A stretch of DNA of 9,478 nt from Gammaproteobacteria bacterium (GTDB lineage: Bacteria; Pseudomonadota; Gammaproteobacteria; SZUA-229), in assembly GCA_029287815.1 (NCBI GenBank), contig JARFQK010000397.1:1-9478 (forward strand). Reading direction: 5' to 3'. The stretch's first letter is position 1. Every line of letters starts with the position of its first letter. The notes below the pieces were generated by a model. It had not been told where the DNA came from. It made no database searches and was given only the letters and a program-made list of their open reading frames with translations. Both the position numbers and the translations under genes were made by a program. Shown here piece after piece: positions 1 through 6,059 of this stretch.

Positions 1-311
1 AAAGAACTTTGCTCAGTCGGCAATACACACGGTTATTCCACTCCTTCGCAAAATCCTTTGTGCATCCAAATCTCGGCGCGATCATCTCGCCCCCTGGTGA
101 GACAGGCGGGCTGGTGTTCGTAAGCGCCGCTCTGGAGCGAAAAGCGTAGCCATAGCTACGGTTTGAGTGAAGAGCAAGCTTACGGACACGAAGACTAGCC
201 TGAACCGTGATAGGCACTGTTGAAAAACACGCTGTATTTTCGATCATTCGAGTTTTCACAAAATTGCCAATGCCTTATCAGTTCTCTGCGCCGCCTGGTG
301 AGAAATGCGGG
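1..311. other. Gene-free flank downstream of ttcA
   Basis: I find no convincing coding region here. A 64-codon minus-strand frame over 256-450 mostly overlaps the ttcA gene in another frame and has no family resemblance. What the stretch does hold is a structured repeat-like element, described separately: two imperfect 25-bp direct repeats 201 bp apart and a nested hairpin at 114-189. The first 80 bases show no feature I can name. No tRNA cloverleaf was recognised. Confidence 0.6.
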
Positions 312-313
312 TT
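88..313. repeat. Direct-repeat-bounded element, possible dispersed repeat or MITE
   Basis: Positions 88-112 and 289-313 match at 21 of 25 bases at a fixed offset of 201. Both contain CCTGGTGAGA, followed at the same spacing by GCGGG. The second copy ends on the ttcA stop codon (312-314). A long imperfect palindrome lies between them. Direct repeats enclosing a hairpin suggest a dispersed intergenic repeat, a MITE or a decayed mobile element. I cannot show from one window that it occurs elsewhere in the genome, and I saw no transposase. Classification is inference; the repeats themselves are directly visible. Confidence 0.5.
114..189. repeat. Nested imperfect hairpin within the repeat element
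   Basis: Three paired segments nest inside each other. The outer arms 114-125 and 178-189 pair over 12 positions with one G-T wobble. The middle arms 129-133 (GCTCT) and 171-175 (AGAGC) pair fully. The inner arms 145-150 (CGTAGC) and 155-160 (GCTACG) pair fully around a four-base CATA loop, with three A-T pairs added outside them (141-143 with 162-164). No T-run follows on either strand, so this is not a standard intrinsic terminator. It could fold in RNA or extrude as a cruciform, and it resembles REP/MITE-type palindromes. Confidence 0.6.
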
Positions 314-1046
314 AGGGCATCCCCTCGCGCATCAGCGGCTTGAGCGTGGACAGCAGGGACTTGAATAACAAGCGATTCTGCGTTTCCTCTCGCGCCAGCA
401 GCTGCTTCATATGCTGACGTTGGGTTGGCTGTGAAAAACAGGCTGGACACGAATCCGGAATCACAGGCAACGCGTTACTCTCGGCGAAAGCATCTGTCAT
501 ACGCTCACGCACGTAAACCAGCGGCCGAATCACGCGCAAGTCACCGGTGTCATTGACATAGTGGGCCTTCATTGTTTTCAGTTTCCCGGCAAAAAATGCG
601 GACATCAGAAAGCTTTCCGCCAGGTCATCCAGATGCTGCGCCAGCGCAACGACATTGAATCCGTGTCTGCGCGCTGTATTGTAAATCACTCCGCGCTTTA
701 TGCGTGAACAGAAGGCACAATACGAGTTGTTGCCCATATGCGCGACAGCCATGTCCAGTATCGGTTCTCTTCGGTAATGATATTCTATGCCGAGCGCCTG
801 CAGATAAGGTATTAGTGGGCTGGGATCAAAATCCTCTACCATAGGGTCAACGGTGACCGCAGCCAGATCAAATTTGACGGGAGCGCGTTGCTGAAAGTAT
901 TTGAGGATATGAAGCAATGATAGTGAGTCCTTGCCTCCGGACAAGCCTAACAAAATGCGGTCATTCTCGCCGATCATGGCGAAATCAGCGATTGCGCGGC
1001 CGCAGAGTGAAGCGAGGTTTCGTGATGGTCTGCAAAATTCTGGCAT
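312..1046 (-). CDS. ttcA: TtcA-like tRNA 2-thiocytidine synthetase, short form
   Basis: TtcA proteins thiolate cytidine 32 of certain tRNAs. They adenylate the base using an N-type ATP pyrophosphatase fold and pass on sulfur with the help of an Fe-S cluster. The PP-loop SGGKDS is at residues 36-41. A CAFC pair (C110, C113) followed by SRIKRG matches the first cluster-binding cysteine pair of E. coli TtcA. A later CPAC (C200, C203) followed by SQP sits where the third ligand is expected. IADFAMI before the PP-loop also matches the family. At 244 residues it is clearly shorter than E. coli TtcA (about 311): it lacks the C-terminal tail and part of the N-terminal lead-in, but keeps all recognisable active-site motifs. 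The ATG at 1046 has no clear Shine-Dalgarno and lies in a perfect inverted repeat. The gene follows the histidine kinase by 48 nt on the same strand. A TtcA-family paralogue with another tRNA target is the main alternative. Confidence 0.88.
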   Translation of the reverse strand: MPEFCRPSRNLASLCGRAIADFAMIGENDRILLGLSGGKDSLSLLHILKYFQQRAPVKFDLAAVTVDPMVEDFDPSPLIPYLQALGIEYHYRREPILDMAVAHMGNNSYCAFCSRIKRGVIYNTARRHGFNVVALAQHLDDLAESFLMSAFFAGKLKTMKAHYVNDTGDLRVIRPLVYVRERMTDAFAESNALPVIPDSCPACFSQPTQRQHMKQLLAREETQNRLLFKSLLSTLKPLMREGMP

Positions 1047-1068
1047 GATTACGCATAATGCCAGAATT
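1036..1068. promoter_or_regulatory. Perfect 11-bp dyad over the ttcA start codon
   Basis: AATTCTGGCAT at 1036-1046 is the exact reverse complement of ATGCCAGAATT at 1058-1068, with an 11-base spacer. The ttcA ATG is the innermost triplet of the downstream arm. A minus-strand CATAAT (complement of 1066-1071), one base from the -10 consensus, overlaps the other arm, but no good -35 was found. Three readings fit: an operator overlapping a promoter, an mRNA hairpin hiding the start codon, or a terminator for the upstream kinase, since TT follows the arm only briefly. I cannot choose between them from sequence alone. Confidence 0.5.
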
Positions 1069-1073
1069 ATGCT

Positions 1074-1094
1074 GTTTTGTTAAAACGAAAAAAA
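1074..1094 (-). terminator. Weak T-run and small AT hairpin after the kinase gene
   Basis: Directly after the kinase stop codon the minus strand carries seven T residues (complement of 1088-1094). A small inverted repeat follows, GTTTT and AAAAC around a three-base loop (1074-1086). The order is wrong for a classical intrinsic terminator (T-run before the stem) and the stem is all but AT. Termination here is doubtful, and read-through into ttcA is possible. Confidence 0.2.
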
Positions 1095-4000
1095 TCATCG
1101 AAGTATGCTTTGCGATTTCTTTTCCAGTTCAGTGCTTGTCACCAAGACCTGGTCATACTCCTTTTCTTTCACTTGAACATTCATGCGACCGGCAACATCG
1201 GTGATTTCATGCAGACCCAGGGTTCCACCCAATCCTTTCAGGTCGTGTGATTTTGACTGAACGACATCCCAATTCTGGGCCTGTATCGCTTGGGCCAGCT
1301 CTGCGACCATACCTGGCAGCTTTTGCTTGAAACGCTCGACAATATCCAGGTAGCTGCTGCTGCTGTAAAAATCTGTGCTTTTCTTGTGGACTTCATCAGA
1401 AATTTCAGGTTCCGGCGCGGGCTCGGGTGCCTCACTGAGATAGCTATTCAATGTTTCATAGAATTGTGCAAGGTCTATCGGTTTCACCAAATAACCGCTG
1501 GCGCCGGCATCCAGACACTTTTGACGATTGGCCAGCATTGCATTTGCAGTCAGTGAAACGATAGGCTTGCTATAACCTCGATCGCGTAACACTTTGATCG
1601 CCTGCAGCCCGTCCAGTACCGGCATCTGCATATCCATCAGTATAAGATCATATCCGTTCGCTAGAGCTTTATCGACTCCTACCTGGCCATTTTCAGCAAT
1701 ATCAAGCATGGCTCCTGTTCGCTTCACGTACATGGAAATCAGTTGCTGGTTGTCGAGATTATCTTCAACGAGGAGAATCTTGCCGGAAAGCGGCCTGATT
1801 TCAACGTATTCATGGTCAATATCATCGGCGATGGCTTCCTCAATGCTGTGCAGCAGGCTGGTCTTCCCACTCGCATTATTTGTTATCACGAGCCTGAAAC
1901 GGCTGCCTTTGCCTCTCTCACTAACGCAGGTCAGTTTGCCTCCATTGGCGATGGCCAACTTGCTCGAAATCGAAAGACCCAGGCCAGTTCCACCATATTG
2001 TCGCGTCGTCGTCGAATCAGCCTGCATGAATGCATCGAAAACATGTTCTGTTTCGTCGTGCGTCATGCCAATACCGCTATCCGCCACTTCGAAGTAGATA
2101 TTTCTGTAATCATCATCACAATGGATGTCCACATGCACATAGCCTTCAACTGTGAACTTGATTGCATTGCTGATCAGGTTGATCAGAATCTGCTTCAGGC
2201 TGGTCGGATCGGTTTCTATCTCTCTCGGTAAGGGGAACTTATAATTGATCCGAAACTCCAGCCCCTTGTCTCTGGCGCAGACACCAAGCATCGAATCGAT
2301 CTCCTCTAAGAGGACGAACAACGGAGTACTGACCTTCTCCAGCTCGAGTTGACCAGCCTCGATCTTGGAGAGGTCGAGAATGTCGTCGATGATTTGCTGC
2401 AGATGTTTGCCATTACGGACTATCGCTGTCGTAATTTTCTTGTGCTCTTCTTTACTGAAGTCATTCGCAAGCAAGGCTTCTGCGAAGCCAACAATAGCGG
2501 TAAGCGGCGTTCTGATCTCATGGCTCATGTTCGACAAGAAATCCGTCTTCGCCTGGCTTGCCGCATCTGCCAGTTCCTTCGCGTTCATCAGTTCGTCGGT
2601 GCGCTGCTTCACGCGTGACTCCAACGTTGCATTCAGATGGATCAATTCATCTTCGGCTTGTTTTCGACGGACCGACTCGGCAAAATTATCGAGCGCGAAG
2701 CTGATATCTGTTGCCATTTGTAGCAACAATGCTTTGGCGTCATCGTCAAAGGCGTTGACATCGCCCGCATACAGATTGAATATTGCGACAACCTGATCGT
2801 TTTTGTGCAGCGGAATCGCGGCTGATGCCCGCCAGCCGTATTTTTGGCTAAAGACCTTCCAGGTCGTTGTGATCGGATAGGTGTCAGAGTCCTGATACCA
2901 TACGGGACGGTCTTCTCGAATTGCTGTGCATGCTGGCCCACAGGATGTGGCAGAGCCTGGATCGGCCGAAATTACTACGTTGTCCAGATACTCCGTACCT
3001 TCGCCGAAGTACGCAATCGGCGTCACGACCTGGTCGGCATCATCGAGCTCGCCAATCCAGGCCATTTTGAACCCGCCAAATGCAACGGCTGCCCGGCAGA
3101 TTTGTGGAAAAAGTTCATCTTGGTTCGCGCTGTGCACTATCGCTTGACCACAATGACTCAACGTGGAGTATAACTGTGTGAGGCGCTGAATATGGTCCTC
3201 TGATTGCCTCCGCTCAGTAATATCAGTATGGGTGCCTATCATTCTCAGCGGTTTTCCGTCTTCGCTGCGGCTGGTCACCATGCCGCGATCAAGCATCCAT
3301 CGCCAGGTGCCGTCTTTGTGCAGCATGCGATGTTCATTGACGTAAGTGGGCGTTCTACCATCGAGATGTTCGTGTATGTCAGCCAATGCGCGATCCCGGT
3401 CATCCGAGTGGACACGCTTCTCCCATTCCGAGAAATTATTCAAAATCTCGTCATCGGCAAAACCAAGCATCTGTTTCCAGCGCCTGGAAAAATGCACTGC
3501 ATTATTCTGAAGGTTCCAGTCCCAGACACCGTCGCCGGCGCCTTCGAGGGCGAAACGCCAGCGCTCTTCGCTTTGTGCGAGCTCATTGGCTATCCTGCTG
3601 GAGCGGACTAGAGCGTGTGCGAGCAAGGTCAACAAAAGCGTGAATGCGATCCCGGTCAATGCGACGACAAGCGGTGTGTTGTCGCTGAAATGGGACTCAA
3701 ACAATGGTGTTGAATGAATCACCACAGTCCATACGCGGTCTGGCAAGATTACCCGCCGGATGGCGGTCCTTTTCGTCTTGCTGTCACCCGCCTCGTCTGC
3801 TTTGGCCCCTGCAGGATACATCCTGGTTTCATCAGAAACTGTCTCACCATCGTAGATTTCAATGGCGAGCTCCGCAGCGCCTCGATCGCCGAGGCTGGCG
3901 ATCAGATCGCCAACGCGAAAAACCGCAGTCACCCATCCGGCGATGTGCTCGCGTCGCTGTTCTACGGTCTCACTTGGGACACCTTTCTGATATAACGGAA

Positions 4001-4601
4001 GAAAGACCAGAAAGCCCGCTTGCACATCCTCCTCGGCTTCCTGAACCAGTGTCAACTTGCCCGATACAACCGCTCGATCCGCATCACGGGCCAGGGCCAT
4101 GGCGGAGTGGCGCTCGGCTTCAGAGTAAGTATCGTAGCCCAACACCTGCGTGTTAGGGCCGCTGAAGGGCTCGATATAGATTACCGGGGTGTAATACTCG
4201 CGCTCGCCAGAAGGTTTGATATCGTAGTCGGGAAAGCCCTGCTGACGCATGGCCGCGATATGTTCAGCCTTCCGCTCATGCGGGATCAAAGGCGCATGGC
4301 TCAATCCCTGGATACCGGGATATTGCTCTTCGAGGCGCAATGATGAAATGTACGCATGGAACTTATCACGCGTCACCTGATCTGTGCCGATAAACAGAGC
4401 CCGCACGCCGTACAAAACCTGAATGTAGGTAGCCATGCGCTCCTCGAGGTATTCGATGGTTTCATGCGCGTGGAAATCGAACTCGGCCTGCAGATCATTG
4501 GCAGCGTTGCGGTGTGCGTAGTTCCATAAGCCCAGACTGGCCAGCGCCGAAGCGATGAAAACCATAGCGGTCAGAACGGTTGAGATGCGCGGCTGAGTCA
4601 T
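1095..4601 (-). CDS. CHASE-PAS-GAF hybrid histidine kinase with REC and Hpt
   Basis: A large membrane sensor kinase of 1168 residues. A transmembrane segment at about 8-27 and another at about 309-332 enclose an extracytoplasmic CHASE domain (YPGIQGLSHAP near 94-104 and GKLTLVQE near 181-188 are typical). Then come a PAS/PAC domain (about 345-465, ending THTDITERR), a GAF domain (about 475-640), a coiled-coil linker, and HisKA with phospho-acceptor H694 in SHEIRTPL. The HATPase has an N-box near N812, DSGIG at 841-845 and GGTGLGL at 870-876. The receiver has acidic E946/D947, phospho-acceptor D990, T1018 and K1040. A C-terminal Hpt has H1119 in SHDLKG. All catalytic residues are present, so a full His-Asp-His relay is predicted inside one protein. 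The output regulator is not in the window. The ligand is unknown; CHASE domains in other kinases sense small extracellular molecules such as cytokinins in plants. The ATG at 4601 gives a sensible N-terminal membrane anchor but has no strong Shine-Dalgarno. Confidence 0.95.
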   Translation of the reverse strand: MTQPRISTVLTAMVFIASALASLGLWNYAHRNAANDLQAEFDFHAHETIEYLEERMATYIQVLYGVRALFIGTDQVTRDKFHAYISSLRLEEQYPGIQGLSHAPLIPHERKAEHIAAMRQQGFPDYDIKPSGEREYYTPVIYIEPFSGPNTQVLGYDTYSEAERHSAMALARDADRAVVSGKLTLVQEAEEDVQAGFLVFLPLYQKGVPSETVEQRREHIAGWVTAVFRVGDLIASLGDRGAAELAIEIYDGETVSDETRMYPAGAKADEAGDSKTKRTAIRRVILPDRVWTVVIHSTPLFESHFSDNTPLVVALTGIAFTLLLTLLAHALVRSSRIANELAQSEERWRFALEGAGDGVWDWNLQNNAVHFSRRWKQMLGFADDEILNNFSEWEKRVHSDDRDRALADIHEHLDGRTPTYVNEHRMLHKDGTWRWMLDRGMVTSRSEDGKPLRMIGTHTDITERRQSEDHIQRLTQLYSTLSHCGQAIVHSANQDELFPQICRAAVAFGGFKMAWIGELDDADQVVTPIAYFGEGTEYLDNVVISADPGSATSCGPACTAIREDRPVWYQDSDTYPITTTWKVFSQKYGWRASAAIPLHKNDQVVAIFNLYAGDVNAFDDDAKALLLQMATDISFALDNFAESVRRKQAEDELIHLNATLESRVKQRTDELMNAKELADAASQAKTDFLSNMSHEIRTPLTAIVGFAEALLANDFSKEEHKKITTAIVRNGKHLQQIIDDILDLSKIEAGQLELEKVSTPLFVLLEEIDSMLGVCARDKGLEFRINYKFPLPREIETDPTSLKQILINLISNAIKFTVEGYVHVDIHCDDDYRNIYFEVADSGIGMTHDETEHVFDAFMQADSTTTRQYGGTGLGLSISSKLAIANGGKLTCVSERGKGSRFRLVITNNASGKTSLLHSIEEAIADDIDHEYVEIRPLSGKILLVEDNLDNQQLISMYVKRTGAMLDIAENGQVGVDKALANGYDLILMDMQMPVLDGLQAIKVLRDRGYSKPIVSLTANAMLANRQKCLDAGASGYLVKPIDLAQFYETLNSYLSEAPEPAPEPEISDEVHKKSTDFYSSSSYLDIVERFKQKLPGMVAELAQAIQAQNWDVVQSKSHDLKGLGGTLGLHEITDVAGRMNVQVKEKEYDQVLVTSTELEKKSQSILR

Positions 4602-4843
4602 GGCATGCAGTGTCGACTGGATTTAGTAAGCCCGCTTCACTTGATTCCTGGCGTTCGCCGGCCGAGTGACGCCGGCTGTCTGCCTTGGTACAACATGCGG
4701 CCGAGAGCGGAAAGGTAGCGCAAGATCAGCACCATTGATGACTGGTATGCTGGCATCGATTCAAGACCCTGTCGTAGTTTTATTGACCTGTTTTTATTCG
4801 ACTTTATCTCGAATTCTAGCTCATGATCTTGAATTTTAGGGAA

Positions 4844-4962
4844 GCTCTGACTAATTCATCCCTGTATTGTCAGAGCACGGGAAACACAAAATGCGATTTT
4901 CTGTTTCCCTTCATTTTCAAGCGCTTAAGGCGGTTGAAAATGGCGGCGCATCCGTGCGCCGC
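4844..4962. repeat. Four consecutive hairpins (structured intergenic element)
   Basis: Four adjacent inverted repeats, each with different sequence. H1: 4844-4851 GCTCTGAC with 4869-4876, 8 bp, 17-base loop. H2: 4879-4886 GGGAAACA with 4902-4909, then a C-C mismatch, then 4888-4892 AAAAT with 4896-4900, loop GCG; 13 bp in all. H3: 4912-4920 CATTTTCAA with 4934-4942, a G-G mismatch, then CGC (4922-4924) with GCG (4930-4932), loop TTAAG; 12 bp. H4: 4943-4950 GCGGCGCA with 4955-4962, 8 bp, loop TCCG. Every stem is perfect apart from the two symmetric mismatches, and neighbours are only 0-2 bases apart. It could be a structured RNA, a terminator cluster, or the subterminal end of a mobile element. 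I recognise no named family. Confidence 0.7.
4939..4962 (-). terminator. Possible intrinsic terminator of the ion channel gene
   Basis: Read on the minus strand, 52 nt after the channel stop codon, the GC-rich 8-bp stem GCGGCGCA/TGCGCCGC with a CGGA loop is followed by CATTTTC. A strong stem followed by four T residues is compatible with rho-independent termination, but the T-run is short. The same stem is part of the four-hairpin array, so it may have another role. Confidence 0.35.
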
Positions 4963-5014
4963 GGAAACTCTGAAGTAATCCGATTTTCCTTAGGCGTTTG
5001 CCCGTGGTATCGGG

Positions 5015-5971
5015 TCATGCCACCCTGGCTACCGGTTTCCCGCAGTGTGGACAGGTCGGCGTTATGGTATCAGACGGCCCTGTACTTGAGCGTTTTGTAG
5101 CCGTCACCTGATTCATCAGATCAAGCGCCTCGTCGTTGTGCAAGCCGATGTCTGATGAACGATGGTGCAGCTGATCTCGTTCATATTGATCCAGAATGCC
5201 GTCAGACAATGCATCACGAACCAGGACCCGATAGGTCTCGCGACGCCGCTGTACTTCTCGGTTGAATCCGGACGCTATGATGCCTGCCGGCAATGCGGCC
5301 ATGCCGACGCCCAGAATCGTGATAAAGATGCCGAGGATTTTACCGGCATTTGTGACCGGAATCACATCGCCATAGCCTACCGTTGTCAGTGTAATGGTCG
5401 CCCACCACATCGCTCGTGGAATTGTGCCAAATGTCTCCGGTTGAACCTCGCGTTCAACCAGGAACATGCCGGCCGAGGCCAGCACGATTAAGACCAGCAT
5501 GACAAATATCGCCGAAACCAGCGTTGGCAATTCGGTTCGGATGACTGCCAGCAATACCGACATCGCGCTGAAGTGGCGCGAGAGCTTGAAGATTCGGAAT
5601 AGTCTGAGCACGCGCAATATGCGTGTATCGATATTGAAAAATAAGCCCAAATAGAATGGCAGAATCGCGACCAGGTCGACCAACGCCATGGGTGATATCA
5701 GGTACTTGAGGCGCCCTGTCAAGGCTGACCGATACCGCGGATTCTCTACGCTGGCCCAGGCGCGTAGCAGGTATTCCAGTGTAAACACAATGATCGAGAA
5801 AAGCTCGAAATTGTCGAAAAAAGTCTGCAATTCGAGGTAGATCGAGCGATCCGAGGCAAGTATCACTGCCAGCACGTTCGCCATGATCAGCAACATCAGC
5901 GACAGGTTGAGCAGCCTCGCCCACGGGCTGGAATTGCTCTGTTCGAACATTACGTAGATGAAACGGCGCAT
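5015..5971 (-). CDS. Voltage-gated-type potassium channel (6-TM ion transporter)
   Basis: An inner-membrane channel of 318 residues expected to form a tetrameric K+ pore. Six hydrophobic segments are visible: S1 about 20-40, S2 52-72, S3 93-112, S4 117-133, S5 148-171 and S6 210-235. S4 carries basic residues every third position (R117, R120, R123, R126, K129, R132), the pattern of a voltage sensor. The selectivity filter TVGYGD is at 197-202, preceded by the pore helix with AMWWA. After S6 comes a basic stretch and then a soluble tail (about 245-290) with DGILDQYERDQL and a later GLHNDEA, a pattern seen in TerB-like or similar helical domains. The protein ends in CPHCG (C307, C310), half a zinc ribbon; the second cysteine pair is absent. 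It starts 89 nt after kbl. A purine-rich GGGAGA, with a closer GGGG, precedes the chosen ATG. The physiological role and gating signal are unknown. Confidence 0.92.
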   Translation of the reverse strand: MRRFIYVMFEQSNSSPWARLLNLSLMLLIMANVLAVILASDRSIYLELQTFFDNFELFSIIVFTLEYLLRAWASVENPRYRSALTGRLKYLISPMALVDLVAILPFYLGLFFNIDTRILRVLRLFRIFKLSRHFSAMSVLLAVIRTELPTLVSAIFVMLVLIVLASAGMFLVEREVQPETFGTIPRAMWWATITLTTVGYGDVIPVTNAGKILGIFITILGVGMAALPAGIIASGFNREVQRRRETYRVLVRDALSDGILDQYERDQLHHRSSDIGLHNDEALDLMNQVTATKRSSTGPSDTITPTCPHCGKPVARVA

Positions 5972-6059
5972 TCGCGAACCCCGTTCTCCCTGATTTAGCC
6001 CTTATTGAATATTAAATCGGCACAGGTGGGGCGATTCTTTAATCTCTTCTTTGTTTGGC
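5972..6059. other. kbl-channel intergenic gap
   Basis: This 88-nt AT-rich gap separates kbl from the channel gene. On the minus strand it holds a GATTTA/TAAATC inverted repeat with a 14-15-base loop near the middle and the channel's ribosome-binding region (GGGAGA) near the end. There is no GC-rich stem with a T-run, so I see no clear kbl terminator, and read-through into the channel gene is possible. A promoter for the channel may be here but none is convincing. Confidence 0.35.

Larger units (their letters stand above)
4602..5014. other. 413-nt gene-free region between channel and kinase genes
   Basis: This lies downstream of the channel gene and upstream of the kinase, so it should hold the kinase promoter. 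I found no promoter with both boxes near consensus. From 4602 to about 4700 the sequence is GC-rich and includes two GCCGGC palindromes. From about 4775 to 4840 it is AT-rich. From 4844 to 4962 it is almost entirely consecutive inverted repeats, listed separately. A plus-strand frame of 77 codons (4867-5100) runs through the hairpins into the antisense of the channel gene; it looks non-coding. Confidence 0.6.

Noticed and set aside
256..450. 64-codon minus-strand frame at the end of ttcA
   Set aside because: Mostly overlaps the real ttcA frame out of phase and has no recognisable features.
1594..2231. Two long plus-strand frames (167 and 162 codons) opposite the histidine kinase
   Set aside because: They lie wholly antisense to the receiver and ATPase regions, show no family motifs, and overlap each other in different frames; typical shadows of a long coding region.
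4640..4680. GCCGGC palindromes as a terminator or operator
   Set aside because: Short GC palindromes are common, spacing is unremarkable, and no T-run or promoter lies nearby.
4844..4962. CRISPR array or integron attC sites
   Set aside because: Stems differ in sequence and there are no regularly spaced identical repeats or spacers, no cas genes, no integrase and no attC-type R-box pattern that I can see.
4867..5100. 77-codon plus-strand frame across the hairpin array
   Set aside because: It starts inside hairpin 1, reads through all the palindromes and ends antisense to the channel tail. Composition is dictated by inverted repeats and no motif is visible.
5454..5924. 156-codon minus-strand frame overlapping the channel gene
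   Set aside because: It occupies another frame of the same strand as a gene with clear transmembrane segments and a TVGYGD filter; no independent support.
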